Shown here: piece after piece, positions 35,260 through 44,634 of the stretch
Layout: each line of letters begins with the position of its first letter
Position numbering within the stretch: position 1 is the first letter of the stretch
Source of the DNA: Candidatus Enterococcus ferrettii
Lineage (GTDB): Bacteria > Bacillota > Bacilli > Lactobacillales > Enterococcaceae
Direction: 5' to 3'
Length of the DNA: 64,000 nt
Assembly (NCBI RefSeq): GCF_017377655.1
Contig: NZ_JAFREL010000008.1
Span: 1-64,000 of the forward strand
The notes under the pieces: model-generated
Databases searched by the model: none
The model's input: the letters and a program-made list of their open reading frames with translations, nothing else
What the model was told of the DNA's origin: nothing
Position numbers and translations under genes: made by a program

Positions 35260-36399
35260 ATGAAGAGAAAAATCGTAATAGCAATGGATTCTTTCAAGGG
35301 GAGTGCTAAAAGTAAAGAACTGGGCGATTGGGTTAAGGAAGGAATCAGTCGAGTTGTTTCTAGTGAGCAAGTTTCTGTATATCCGATCGCCGATGGTGGT
35401 GAGGGGACTCTGGATGCAATAATTGCTGGATGTGGTGGAACGATTTTTACTAAGGAAGTCGCTGGTCCTTTAGATGAAATTGTAGCTGCAAGATATGGCA
35501 TGATAGATGATCAAACTGCTGTCATCGAAGTTGCAGAAGCTTGCGGACTTCATTTAACTGAACAAACAGAAGAAGATGTCTTATCAGCAACATCATTCGG
35601 AGTTGGAGAGTTGATTTTAGCTGCAATCGAAAAAGGAGCGAAAACCATCTATTTAGGCTTAGGTGGTAGCGGTACAAATGATGGCGGAGCGGGTCTGTTG
35701 CAAGCGTTAGGTGTTCAATTGCTAAACAAGGAAAAGGAAAGCATTCAAAGCGGAGCGATTGGGCTAAAAGATGTAACACACATTTCAGTTGACACTATTC
35801 ATCCTAGTTTACAGGGAGTTAAACTAATCGCTTTATCAGATGTTGAGAGCCCCCTTATCGGTCAAAAAGGGGCTACCGCTGTCTTTGGACCACAAAAAGG
35901 AGCTCGTTCAGAAATAGCTGGACAGATTGATCAATGGATGGATAATTATAGCCAATTAGTTGAAAAAAATCTTTCATTGAATACAAGGAATGTTCCTGGT
36001 GCAGGGGCAGCAGGTGAGATTGGTTTTGCCTTATTGAGTTTTCTCGATACTAAGATTGTTTCTGGAATCACTGAAATTTTAAAACTGATTGATTTTGAAA
36101 AAGAAGTGCACTCCGCCTCACTAGTAATTACTGGTGAAGGACGGCTGGATGAACAAACCTTAAATGGCAAGGCGCCTACGGGAATTATTAAACTAGCGAA
36201 AAAGTACGATATTCCAGTAATAGCACTCGTAGGAGCACGACCTGTTGACTTATCTGATTTTTACATTAGAGGAATCGATGCGGTATTTTCCATCGTATCT
36301 GGACCAGTAAGCTTGGAGGAATCGATCAGACAGGTTAAACAAAATACTGTGACCGCCAGTGAAAGCATGATGCGGGCTGTAATGTTGGCTATCGAATAG
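35260..36399 (+). CDS. Glycerate kinase
   Basis: 379 residues from the ATG at 35260 after AAAGAGG; a longer in-frame ATG overlaps the dehydrogenase gene. Type I glycerate kinase signatures: IAMDSFKGSAKS, YPIADGGEGTLDA, LGLGGSGTNDGGAG and VTGEGRLDEQTLNGKAP. It phosphorylates glycerate to 2-phosphoglycerate (or 3-phosphoglycerate) and so delivers the pathway's carbon to glycolysis. Last gene of the operon. Confidence 0.93.
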   Translation: MKRKIVIAMDSFKGSAKSKELGDWVKEGISRVVSSEQVSVYPIADGGEGTLDAIIAGCGGTIFTKEVAGPLDEIVAARYGMIDDQTAVIEVAEACGLHLTEQTEEDVLSATSFGVGELILAAIEKGAKTIYLGLGGSGTNDGGAGLLQALGVQLLNKEKESIQSGAIGLKDVTHISVDTIHPSLQGVKLIALSDVESPLIGQKGATAVFGPQKGARSEIAGQIDQWMDNYSQLVEKNLSLNTRNVPGAGAAGEIGFALLSFLDTKIVSGITEILKLIDFEKEVHSASLVITGEGRLDEQTLNGKAPTGIIKLAKKYDIPVIALVGARPVDLSDFYIRGIDAVFSIVSGPVSLEESIRQVKQNTVTASESMMRAVMLAIE

Positions 36400-36411
36400 A
36401 AAGAAATAAAA

Positions 36412-36452
36412 AAAGCAGGTCATTGACTTTTTTGAAGTTGATGACCTGCTTT
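36412..36452 (-). terminator. Bidirectional terminator between the glycerate kinase operon and a minus-strand gene
   Basis: Perfect 12-bp stem (36412-36423 with 36441-36452). The T run is strong on the minus strand and weak on the plus strand. Confidence 0.75.
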
Positions 36453-36644
36453 GACCATTACAGAAGTTTAATGATAGTTGACAGGCTGCATGTTCTATTC
36501 TCTTGAAATCTTCCGATACTATTGTAAATCATTCAAAACCCATCTATTTGTAAAAGTAATAAAATGATTCTTGGGAGTGAGTGCAGGATCAGTCATAATG
36601 AGATATTCATAGAAACAAAAGACCACTAGAAGAGGAATATAGCG

Positions 36645-36899
36645 TTATAGGAAAGTGAAGTAAATAATAATAAACGGCAGAGAGAAAACGATGAGTTGCA
36701 CAAATAAATTTTTCGGCAAGCCTGATTTGTATTGGGCATTCGCTCGCATACGATCACCAGATGCCAATGTTCCAGATAGGACTATCCCAAAAAGTAATGT
36801 GCCAAATCCTATATACGTCAGTGCTGTAAGAAAGTTAAAAAGACATAGCAGAAATGCCAAAACTGTACCTGCAACAAAAACTAGTCCATACTTTTTCAT
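36645..36899 (-). CDS. Small membrane protein
   Basis: 84 residues from the ATG at 36899 with AAGGAG and GGAGG upstream. Two N-terminal membrane segments (about residues 5-25 and 30-48) and one C-terminal segment (LIVFSLPFIIIYFTFL) flank a short polar loop. Bacilli contain many such small proteins (for example DUF5316-like), but I cannot assign a family with confidence. It stands alone, convergent with the glycerate kinase operon. Confidence 0.65.
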   Translation of the reverse strand: MKKYGLVFVAGTVLAFLLCLFNFLTALTYIGFGTLLFGIVLSGTLASGDRMRANAQYKSGLPKNLFVQLIVFSLPFIIIYFTFL

Positions 36900-37002
36900 T
36901 GCCTCCAACTCCTTAAATTATCTTCCCATCTTAATTATATCATGGGTTAAACCATGATTAAAATGTGTTCGCTAGTTATTTGAAGTCATAATTAATAGAA
37001 AA

Positions 37003-37047
37003 AAAGCATCTATCATTAAGCAGAAAGTCGCTTTTGATAGATGCTTT
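37003..37047 (-). terminator. Terminator of the LysR gene
   Basis: Perfect 13-bp stem (37003-37015 with 37035-37047); the minus strand continues into a T-rich tract. Confidence 0.8.
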
Positions 37048-37053
37048 CATTTT

Positions 37054-37944
37054 TTATGGCAGCTCCAAAGAAAGCTGAAATTCTTTTTCCTTCAAGAAGG
37101 TTTCAAAGGCTTTGGCCCCAGCTGGTAATTGGATATCCTTCCTTTTAGCTAAATATACCGGACGATAAACTGGAGTCTCTAAAGGCAGGACCACAATATC
37201 ATGAAATTTCATTAAATTGTTGTAAGGCAATATAGCAGCTCCTAAATTAATCGAAACCAATCCAGCTAATGCTTGATCTTCCTCAACTCGACAAGCAATG
37301 TTTAGAGGAAGTTTTTCTTTACGAAACAAATTATCAATGAAGTAGGTCTTATCCAAACAGAGAATCATCGGTATTTCGGATAATTCTGCAATGGAAACTT
37401 TTTTCTTCATTGCGTACGGATGAGACTTTGCGACAATAGCTACCAAGGGTTGATCCAATAAATGAAAGAATTCGATTTCTGGTTCATTCTTTAAGTAGGA
37501 ACAAATGGAAAAGTCACAAATTTCTTTTTTTGCGTTGTCAATCAAACGTGGGGTATTGCCCTGCCAAAATTTGAATTTATATTTGGCACGTTCGGGATCA
37601 CTGCGGAATTGTTTCAGCAGCTCAGGTATAATCTCAGGTCCTAAGGTAAAAATGAACCCTAAATCAATACTACCGAAATATGGGTCAACAATATCCTGAA
37701 TCGTGTCAGCTCCCAGCTTGATTTCCTCCAAGCCTTTTTTGACCTTTTCGTAATAGATCTTGCCCATCTTGGTTAAGCGAATATTTCGACCCACAGGTTT
37801 GAATAGGGCCACACCCAAGTCATCTTCCATCCGGTGAATCATTCGGCTGAGGGAAGGCTGGGCTATACCTAGTTCGTCGGCGGCCTTTCCATAATGCTCC
37901 ACCTCGGCCAAACGACAGAAGGCTTCTAAATTATGTAAGTTCAT
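37054..37944 (-). CDS. LysR family regulator (divergent from the Gfo/Idh-AroD pair)
   Basis: 296 residues. Helix-turn-helix LHNLEAFCRLAEVEHYGKAA, LGIAQPSLSRMIHRMEDDLG; effector domain with VAIVAKSHPYAMKKKVSI and AGLVSINLGAAILPYNNL. It faces away from the dehydrogenase/dehydroquinase genes across a 270-base gap with an inverted repeat, so it probably controls them in response to a shikimate-pathway-like compound. Confidence 0.9.
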   Translation of the reverse strand: MNLHNLEAFCRLAEVEHYGKAADELGIAQPSLSRMIHRMEDDLGVALFKPVGRNIRLTKMGKIYYEKVKKGLEEIKLGADTIQDIVDPYFGSIDLGFIFTLGPEIIPELLKQFRSDPERAKYKFKFWQGNTPRLIDNAKKEICDFSICSYLKNEPEIEFFHLLDQPLVAIVAKSHPYAMKKKVSIAELSEIPMILCLDKTYFIDNLFRKEKLPLNIACRVEEDQALAGLVSINLGAAILPYNNLMKFHDIVVLPLETPVYRPVYLAKRKDIQLPAGAKAFETFLKEKEFQLSLELP

Positions 37945-38100
37945 GGTTAGCTCCCTTTTTCTATTAAAGTGAAGGAATTGATTTTTTTAAAATTGAGCAT
38001 TATCACAAAAATGTTATCAGTGTTTGAATTAGATACATATTTTTCTATCTGAATTTTGAATATGAAAAACCAACATAAAGCCTTCCTAGTAAAATTATAA

Positions 38101-38187
38101 CATGATTGTTATGAATATCAATCATGATTGGAATTGTTTTCGCCATCAAAAATTCATATAGTATTTAATAGAAAGAAAACGTTTTAG
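38101..38187 (+). promoter_or_regulatory. Operator candidates: LysR inverted repeat and CRE
   Basis: CATGATTG (38101-38108) and CAATCATG (38119-38126) form an 8-bp inverted repeat, a LysR-site candidate. AGAAAACGTTTTAG (38174-38187) keeps the palindromic core of the CcpA catabolite-responsive element (11 of 14 positions) and lies 28 bases before the ATG. Confidence 0.5.
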
Positions 38188-38214
38188 AAAAAGAAAAAAT
38201 GGAGGAATCAATAG

Positions 38215-39390
38215 ATGGAAAAAGTGATAATTGCTTTAATTGGTGCCGGATTTGCGGGGAATTTTCATACTAATTCCTACAATAAGGTCAACGGTGTGAA
38301 TTTACGAATCAAATATGTTTATGACAATGATAAACAGCGTGCACAACAACTATGCGACAAATGGGACATCATTGAAGAAGTAGCCACCAGCTATCAGCAG
38401 GTTCTGGAAGATCCTGAAGTGGATGTCGTTGATATCATTACACCACCTGTAACTCACTTGAGTCTAGCTTATGAAGCGTTGGATGCCAACAAACATGTTA
38501 TCTGTGAAAAACCGTTAACAGGTTACTTTGGTGAAGAAGGCGATGAAGAGCCCATTGGTCTGAAAGTTCCTAAAATAAAAATGTACGAAAGCTTGCTTAA
38601 AAATATTGATGAGTGTCGTAAGAAATTTGAAGCTTCAGATCGACTGTTCATGTATGCCGAAAACTATGTATATTCACCAAATATCTTACGTTCAGCTGAA
38701 ATCATTGAAGCAAAAAGAAGCAAGATCATGTACATGAAGGGGGAGGAAAGTATCCGTTCCTCCACTTCTCCAGCTTCTGCTTATTGGTCATTAGCTGGCG
38801 GCGGTTCATTAATCCGTCTGGGCAGCCATCCAATTGGCGGCATGCTGTTCTTGAAACAAGTTGAAGCAAAAGCTCGTGGTGAAGAAATCAGCGTACAAAG
38901 TGTGGTAGCAGAAACAGGACGACTAGCTCCAAGCTTGAACCAGCATGACAAACGCTATTTTCCAGCAAAATCAATTGATACGGAAGACTTTGCGACAGTA
39001 ATTATTACCTTTAGTGATGGTACCAAAGCTATTTCGATTTCTAATGACAATACATTAGGTGGTGTGAAAAACTATGTGGAAGTTTATACCAATGACAGTG
39101 TTTTGGTAAACAATATTACACCAGCAGATAACCTGTCAACTTACTTCTTGGATCAAGACAATTTGGATGATGTGTACATTTCGGAACAGCTGCAGGATAA
39201 AATTGGCTGGAATAAAGTGTTTGTGGCTGAAGAAACTTTGCGAGGATACTTGGCGCAATTCCAAGATTTCGCAGAATGTGCAGCAGAAAATCGTCAACCA
39301 CTATCCGGTTTGGACCTCGCTTATGATACAATAAAAATTATCTATGCGGCTTATCTGTCAGCTGAAGAAGGGCGCAGAGTAGATTTTTAA
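38215..39390 (+). CDS. Gfo/Idh/MocA family oxidoreductase
   Basis: 391 residues. Rossmann motif ALIGAGFAGNFHTNSY and the family signature VICEKPLTG; the C-terminal domain carries GGSLIRLGSHPIGGM with the likely catalytic His. NAD(P)-dependent oxidation of a polyhydroxy compound is expected. Pairing with a type I 3-dehydroquinase suggests quinate, shikimate or a related cyclitol acid as substrate. GGAGG precedes the start. Confidence 0.9.
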   Translation: MEKVIIALIGAGFAGNFHTNSYNKVNGVNLRIKYVYDNDKQRAQQLCDKWDIIEEVATSYQQVLEDPEVDVVDIITPPVTHLSLAYEALDANKHVICEKPLTGYFGEEGDEEPIGLKVPKIKMYESLLKNIDECRKKFEASDRLFMYAENYVYSPNILRSAEIIEAKRSKIMYMKGEESIRSSTSPASAYWSLAGGGSLIRLGSHPIGGMLFLKQVEAKARGEEISVQSVVAETGRLAPSLNQHDKRYFPAKSIDTEDFATVIITFSDGTKAISISNDNTLGGVKNYVEVYTNDSVLVNNITPADNLSTYFLDQDNLDDVYISEQLQDKIGWNKVFVAEETLRGYLAQFQDFAECAAENRQPLSGLDLAYDTIKIIYAAYLSAEEGRRVDF

Positions 39391-39410
39391 GAAAGAAGTG
39401 ATAACTTAAG

Positions 39411-40157
39411 ATGGAAACTGTAACTGTTGAAAATGTAACATTGGGTGAAGGTCTGCCAAAAGTGATTGTTCCTTTAGTGGGAAAGACTCGCGAGGAAATT
39501 CTACAAGAGGCCGAAATCGCTGTAGCCAGCAATTGTGATATTATTGAATGGCGTATTGATCATTTTGCCGAAATTACTGATTTTGCTAAAGCGGCTGAGT
39601 TTGTTAAAGAAGTGAAAGCTGCTGTGAAGATGCCTTTGTTGGTTACCTTCCGTACAGCGAAAGAAGGTGGCGTTTGTCCGATGGATGATGTGCAATACTT
39701 CGAAATGTATAATGCGTTCTTGGAACAAGGAAACTTTGATTTGTTGGACGTTGAATTGTTTATGCCAGAAGCTGAGGTTGCAGAGTTAGTGAAAGCAGCT
39801 CATGACAAAGACGTGAAGATTGTAATGTGTAACCACGACTTCGACAAAACACCACCAAAAGAAGAAATCATCACTCGTCTACGGACTATGCAAGATAAAG
39901 GTGCAGATATCTGCAAGATTGCGGTAATGCCGCAAACCACTCATGATGTGATTGTTCTATTGGATGCTACGCAAGAAATGTATAATAATTATGCAAAACA
40001 ACCGCTAATCACAATGTCTATGGGCAAACTAGGTGTTGTCAGCCGAGTTTCCGGCGCAACATTCGGTTCTGCCGCAACATTTGGCGCAGCGAAGAAAGCT
40101 TCAGCACCAGGACAAGTTTCAGTTGGCGAACTACGCACGATTTTAGAAACTTTATAG
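39411..40157 (+). CDS. aroD: Type I 3-dehydroquinate dehydratase
   Basis: 248 residues. The Schiff-base lysine is in DICKIAVMP and the catalytic His in MCNHDFDKTP, as in Salmonella AroD; EWRIDHF and ASAPGQVSVGEL are also family motifs. It converts 3-dehydroquinate to 3-dehydroshikimate. Its place 20 bases behind a dehydrogenase and opposite a LysR gene, away from other aro genes, suggests a catabolic role. The ribosome site is weak. Confidence 0.93.
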   Translation: METVTVENVTLGEGLPKVIVPLVGKTREEILQEAEIAVASNCDIIEWRIDHFAEITDFAKAAEFVKEVKAAVKMPLLVTFRTAKEGGVCPMDDVQYFEMYNAFLEQGNFDLLDVELFMPEAEVAELVKAAHDKDVKIVMCNHDFDKTPPKEEIITRLRTMQDKGADICKIAVMPQTTHDVIVLLDATQEMYNNYAKQPLITMSMGKLGVVSRVSGATFGSAATFGAAKKASAPGQVSVGELRTILETL

Positions 40158-40167
40158 GAAGTATTAA

Positions 40168-40198
40168 GATCAGGTGAGGGATTACCTGGTCTTTTTTT
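40168..40198 (+). terminator. Terminator after aroD
   Basis: Eight-bp stem with one G-T pair (40168-40175 with 40184-40191) and a seven-T tail. Confidence 0.8.
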
Positions 40199-40270
40199 CT
40201 AGATTGTCTTTTCAAATTCGCTTATTATTTCAGAGATGAATGAGTTTGAGAAGGCTTTTTTGTGTATAAA

Positions 40271-40420
40271 TGCATAAAATTCTGTATATGGATGGCATGC
40301 GAGCAAATTAATGAATAAATTTGCGGTATTTGGTGAAAAAACTTATAAAAAAGCATTGACTTATTCAGATTAGAATTCTATAATCATAAACTATACAACA
40401 ACTAATTGTATTTTTATGCA
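40271..40420 (+). promoter_or_regulatory. argC promoter with three ARG-box-like sites
   Basis: Consensus promoter TTGACT (40356-40361), 17 bases, TATAAT (40379-40384). Sites resembling the ArgR/AhrC box (TGMATAWWWWTKCA) lie at 40312-40325 (13 of 14 positions), 40271-40284 (11 of 14) and 40407-40420 (12 of 14), the last between promoter and start codon. This fits arginine repression. Confidence 0.6.
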
Positions 40421-40440
40421 ATTTGATCGGAGGGTTTTGA

Positions 40441-41472
40441 GTGAAAGTATCAATTATCGGTGTGACTGGCTACAGCGGACTGGAATTACTACGTTTATTA
40501 AGTAACCATCCAGCTGTAGAGATCGTTTCAATCCACAGTCATTCACAAAATGGGGAAGCGATCGATCGACGATTCCCACATTTGAAACAGCTGATCGAAT
40601 TGCCTTTAGAAGAAGTCGATCCTGAGAAAATTATGGCCCAGGCAGATTTAGTATTTTTCGCGGCTCCATCTGGGGTAGCTAAAGATCAAGCACTACCTTT
40701 TATAGAAAAACAGTTTCCAGTGATTGATTTATCTGGCGACTATCGTTTGAAAAATCCAGCTCAGTATGAAAAATGGTATGGTAAGACTAGTGCTCCGATT
40801 TCAGCTTTAGAGCAGGCAACTTACGGTTTGGCGGATTTCGGACTGCCGAAGAATTTAAAGTTGGTTGCGAATCCTGGCTGTTACGCCACAGCAGCAATTT
40901 TATCAGTTGCTCCATTAGTGAAGCAACAGTTAATTGAAAAGAACTCCATCATTTTTGATGGCAAGTCTGGTTTATCAGGCGCTGGCAAGAAGCTTTCTGA
41001 AGCGGCTCATTATACTGAAGCGAACGACAACATGTCAGTGTACAAATTGAATCAGCACCAGCATATTCCAGAAATTGTTCAGCAGCTGCAGCATTGGGAT
41101 TCGGAGATTCCAGCGATTCAATTTTCGACAGCTTTAATTCCAGTGACTCGTGGAATTTTGATGACAACCTATTGTAAAGCTAAAGCAGGTATTACTGGCA
41201 GTGAAATTCGCGAAGCCTTTGAAGCAGAGTATGGAAACAAACCATTCATTCGCTTGCAGGAGGATCAAAACTTCCCATGCATCAAACAAGTGGTGGGATC
41301 CAACTACTGCGACATCGGAACTGCCTATAATGAAGCAACTCAGACAATAACGGTGGTCAGCGTAATTGACAACTTGGTCAAAGGCGCATCCGGCCAAGCT
41401 ATTCAAAACTTAAACCTACTAATGAATCTACCGGAAACAACTGGCTTAGAGCTGATACCTGTTTATCCGTAA
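40441..41472 (+). CDS. argC: N-acetyl-gamma-glutamyl-phosphate reductase
   Basis: 343 residues from a GTG after GGAGGG. NADP loop IGVTGYSGLELLRLL, catalytic Cys in VANPGCYATAA, and GKSGLSGAGKKLSE. It catalyses the third step of arginine biosynthesis, reducing N-acetylglutamyl phosphate to the semialdehyde. First gene of argCJBD. Confidence 0.97.
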   Translation: MKVSIIGVTGYSGLELLRLLSNHPAVEIVSIHSHSQNGEAIDRRFPHLKQLIELPLEEVDPEKIMAQADLVFFAAPSGVAKDQALPFIEKQFPVIDLSGDYRLKNPAQYEKWYGKTSAPISALEQATYGLADFGLPKNLKLVANPGCYATAAILSVAPLVKQQLIEKNSIIFDGKSGLSGAGKKLSEAAHYTEANDNMSVYKLNQHQHIPEIVQQLQHWDSEIPAIQFSTALIPVTRGILMTTYCKAKAGITGSEIREAFEAEYGNKPFIRLQEDQNFPCIKQVVGSNYCDIGTAYNEATQTITVVSVIDNLVKGASGQAIQNLNLLMNLPETTGLELIPVYP

Positions 41473-41490
41473 CGACAAAGGAGACGACTT

Positions 41491-42684
41491 ATGAATATTA
41501 TTGATGGAACAATCGCCAGTCCTAAAGGCTTTCAAGCTACTGGCTTACACTCAGGATTAAAGAAAAACAAATTGGACCTAGGAGTCATTTACTCAGAAAA
41601 GGCAGCGAAGGCCGCTGCTGTTTACACGACTAACCAAGTAAAGGCCGCTCCGATTTATGTAACAAAGGAAACGATGCAAGAACCAAGCATCCAGGCAGTC
41701 GTAGTTAACTCAGGGTACGCTAATGCCTGTACGGGAGAAATCGGCTTGGTCCACGCAAAACAAATGCAGCAGGCTACAGCAGATCACTTAGGAGTTACAG
41801 CTGATAAAGTAGCCGTTGCCTCTACTGGAGTTATCGGCAAAATTATGCCAATTGAACTAGTCGAACAAGGAATTCAAAAGGTTGATATGGATGATTGCGA
41901 ACCTTACCACTTCCACGAAGCCATCATGACAACTGATACGACAACTAAAGAAATCGTCGTGCAAGACACAATCAATGGCGAGACGGTAACGATTGCCGGA
42001 ACAGCTAAAGGTTCTGGGATGATTCATCCTAATATGGCAACAATGCTAGCATTTATTACAACTGATGCAGAAATCTCACAAGAGCTGCTGCAGGAGTTGT
42101 TAAGTGAAAAGACGGAAACGACATTTAACCAAATTACAGTCGATGGAGATACTTCAACTAACGATATGGTGTTAGTTATGGCTAACGGGCTTGCGGGTAA
42201 TGCTGAAATTAAAAAAGGCACAGAAGGCTATGACAAGTTTGTAGCAATGTTCCAGCTAGTAAGTGAAACATTGGCTCAAATGATTGCCAAAGACGGCGAG
42301 GGAGCCACTAAGCTGATTGAAGTACAAGTAGAAGGCGCAACTGACGAGTTGGCTGCCCGAATGATCGCTAAAAAGATTGTTGGCTCAATGTTAGTAAAAA
42401 CCGCGATGTTTGGAGAAGATCCCAACTGGGGCAGAATCATCTGCGCTATCGGTTATTCAGAAACAAAGATCGATCCTGAGAAGGTAGATATGTGGATCGG
42501 CAGTGTGCAGGTACTGAAAAACAGCCAACCGCAAACCTTTGACGAAGCTGCGATTAAACAAATTTTGGAACAAGACAAGATTGTTATTGCTGTTGATATG
42601 AATTTAGGAAACACAAAAGGTGCCGCTTGGGGCTGTGACTTAACCTACAAGTATGTTGAAGTCAATGCGTTATACCATACGTAA
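41491..42684 (+). CDS. argJ: Bifunctional ornithine acetyltransferase / N-acetylglutamate synthase
   Basis: 397 residues. The self-cleavage site is visible at Thr184 in HPNMATMLAF, which becomes the nucleophile of the beta subunit; TVDGDTSTNDM and EDPNWGRI are further family motifs. It recycles the acetyl group from N-acetylornithine to glutamate, which explains why no argE or argA is needed here. Confidence 0.97.
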   Translation: MNIIDGTIASPKGFQATGLHSGLKKNKLDLGVIYSEKAAKAAAVYTTNQVKAAPIYVTKETMQEPSIQAVVVNSGYANACTGEIGLVHAKQMQQATADHLGVTADKVAVASTGVIGKIMPIELVEQGIQKVDMDDCEPYHFHEAIMTTDTTTKEIVVQDTINGETVTIAGTAKGSGMIHPNMATMLAFITTDAEISQELLQELLSEKTETTFNQITVDGDTSTNDMVLVMANGLAGNAEIKKGTEGYDKFVAMFQLVSETLAQMIAKDGEGATKLIEVQVEGATDELAARMIAKKIVGSMLVKTAMFGEDPNWGRIICAIGYSETKIDPEKVDMWIGSVQVLKNSQPQTFDEAAIKQILEQDKIVIAVDMNLGNTKGAAWGCDLTYKYVEVNALYHT

Positions 42685-42697
42685 GGGGAGTAAAGAC

Positions 42698-43447
42698 ATG
42701 GGAAAAATCGTAGTGAAAATTGGCGGCGTCGCCAGTGATAATTTAACCGAAGAATTTTTTGATACATTAGCAGATTGGCAAGCAGCCGGTAAAGAAATCG
42801 TGATCGTTCACGGTGGCGGTTATTACATCACCGAAATGATGGAAAAACTAAATGTTCCAGTAACGATTGCCAACGGTCTGCGTGTGACCTCTGCTCAAGC
42901 ATTAAAAATCACACAAATGGTGTTGATCGGACAAGTTCAGCCAGCCATCACCACGGTTTTTCAACAAAACGGTTTCTCAGCTGTTGGTCTACATGCATCT
43001 TGCGGCCAATTAATTCAAGGGACTTTTATCGACAAAGACAACTTAGGCTATGTTGGTACCATTACCAATATCGGTACCGGCATGATTAACGACGTATTAG
43101 CGAAAAATCATGTGCCAATCATCGCTCCTCTTGGTTTAACTGAAGAAGGCGAATGGTTAAATATTAATGCCGACACAGCTGCCTGCAAAATCGCGGAAGC
43201 ATTAGATGCAGAAGCTTTATACTTAATCACTGACGTACCTGGCGTAAAATGCGAAGGCGAATGGTTGGAACATTTAACGACTGACGACGTTGAACAATTA
43301 AAAGATCAAGAAGTTATTACAGGCGGCATGATTCCTAAGCTAGACAGTGCTACATCCGCATTGACCAAAGGCGTAAAGGAAGTCTTCATTACTAACAGTA
43401 TCGCAAAATGCGGCACAAAGATCACGAAAGCGAAGGTGTTTGCATGA
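42698..43447 (+). CDS. argB: Acetylglutamate kinase
   Basis: 249 residues from the ATG at 42698 after GGGGAG. VVKIGGVASDN (phosphate loop), IVIVHGGGYYI, NINADTAACKIAEAL and ITGGMIPKLDSA are typical. Second step of the pathway. No N-terminal extension of the arginine-inhibited hexameric type is seen, so control is probably at transcription. Stop overlaps argD start. Confidence 0.96.
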   Translation: MGKIVVKIGGVASDNLTEEFFDTLADWQAAGKEIVIVHGGGYYITEMMEKLNVPVTIANGLRVTSAQALKITQMVLIGQVQPAITTVFQQNGFSAVGLHASCGQLIQGTFIDKDNLGYVGTITNIGTGMINDVLAKNHVPIIAPLGLTEEGEWLNINADTAACKIAEALDAEALYLITDVPGVKCEGEWLEHLTTDDVEQLKDQEVITGGMIPKLDSATSALTKGVKEVFITNSIAKCGTKITKAKVFA

Positions 43448-44592
43448 CTCATCTATTTCCTAATTACAAAAGAGAATCCATTGATCTAGTCAGAGGCTTC
43501 GGCAATTACGTCGAAGACCAAACGGGTAAAGAATATTTAGATTTCACCAGTGGAATTGGGGTAAACAGCCTAGGCCATCAACACCCTAAGCTAATCCAAG
43601 CCCTAGAAAAACAAATGCACCTAATCTGGCATACCTCAAACCTGTATTCCAGCAAGCTGCAGGAAGACGTAGCCAAGAAATTAGCCAACAACAAAAATTA
43701 CTTAGCCTTCTTCTGCAACAGCGGAACCGAAGCCAACGAAGCAGCTATCAAGTTAGCACGTAAAGCCACCGGACGTTCAAAAATTATCAGCTTCCAGCAA
43801 TCATTCCACGGACGTACCTATGGCGCATTAAGCGCCACCGGCCAAGAAGCACTGCACGAAGGCTTTGCTCCAATTTTACCCGATTTCCAATACGTACCTT
43901 TTAACGAAATCGAACCATTGAAGGAACTTGTCAATCAAGATACCGCAGCAGTCATGATCGAACTAATTCAAGGCGAAGGCGGCGTACTACCAGCCGAGAT
44001 CTCATTCGTTCAACAAGTCGCAGAGCTTTGTAAAGAACAAGGCGCCCTGTTAATCGTTGATGAGATTCAAACAGGAATCGGCCGAACAGGGAATCTCTAC
44101 GCCTACGAAGGCTACGGTATCGAGCCAGACATCTTCACATTAGCAAAAGCACTAGGCAACGGTATTCCAGTTGGTGCTATGCTCGGCAAAAAAGAACTAA
44201 AGGATGCTTTCGGACCAGGTTCTCACGGCACAACCTTCGGCGGAAACAAATTAGCTTTACGAGTTGCAGTAGCAGTATTGGATATTATTAACGATCCAAA
44301 CTTCCTAGATAAAGTGAAACAAAAAGGCGATTACGCCTTGAAATCCTTAGGCAGCTTGAAAGACTCAAGCGATAAAGTACTAGATGTCCGCGGCCAAGGT
44401 TTGATGATCGGCGTTCAGCTGAAGGATCAAGATACCTTGAATGCAACTGTAGCCAATCTACAGAAAAAAGGCCTACTAGTCTTAAAGGCCGGCAACAATA
44501 CGCTGCGCCTATTGCCTCCTCTAACGATTGAACAGGATGAGTTAGAGAAAGGGATTGGGATGATTAAGGTGGAGTTGTTGGATAATAAGTAA
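43444..44592 (+). CDS. argD: Acetylornithine aminotransferase
   Basis: 382 residues from the ATG at 43444, overlapping the argB stop (ATGA). Class III PLP aminotransferase: FCNSGTEANEAAIKLAR, SFHGRTYGALSATGQ, LIVDEIQTGIGRTG and PLP Lys in FTLAKALGNGIPVGA. Codon use here favours C-ending codons more than in neighbouring accessory genes. No argF or carAB follows directly. Confidence 0.97.
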   Translation: MTHLFPNYKRESIDLVRGFGNYVEDQTGKEYLDFTSGIGVNSLGHQHPKLIQALEKQMHLIWHTSNLYSSKLQEDVAKKLANNKNYLAFFCNSGTEANEAAIKLARKATGRSKIISFQQSFHGRTYGALSATGQEALHEGFAPILPDFQYVPFNEIEPLKELVNQDTAAVMIELIQGEGGVLPAEISFVQQVAELCKEQGALLIVDEIQTGIGRTGNLYAYEGYGIEPDIFTLAKALGNGIPVGAMLGKKELKDAFGPGSHGTTFGGNKLALRVAVAVLDIINDPNFLDKVKQKGDYALKSLGSLKDSSDKVLDVRGQGLMIGVQLKDQDTLNATVANLQKKGLLVLKAGNNTLRLLPPLTIEQDELEKGIGMIKVELLDNK

Positions 44593-44599
44593 GTATGAG

Positions 44600-44634
44600 A
44601 ACTCGGAATGCCATGAGGTGTTTCGGGTTTTTTG
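44600..44634 (+). terminator. Terminator of argCJBD
   Basis: Nine-bp stem with two G-T pairs (44600-44608 with 44621-44629) and T tail. Confidence 0.7.
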
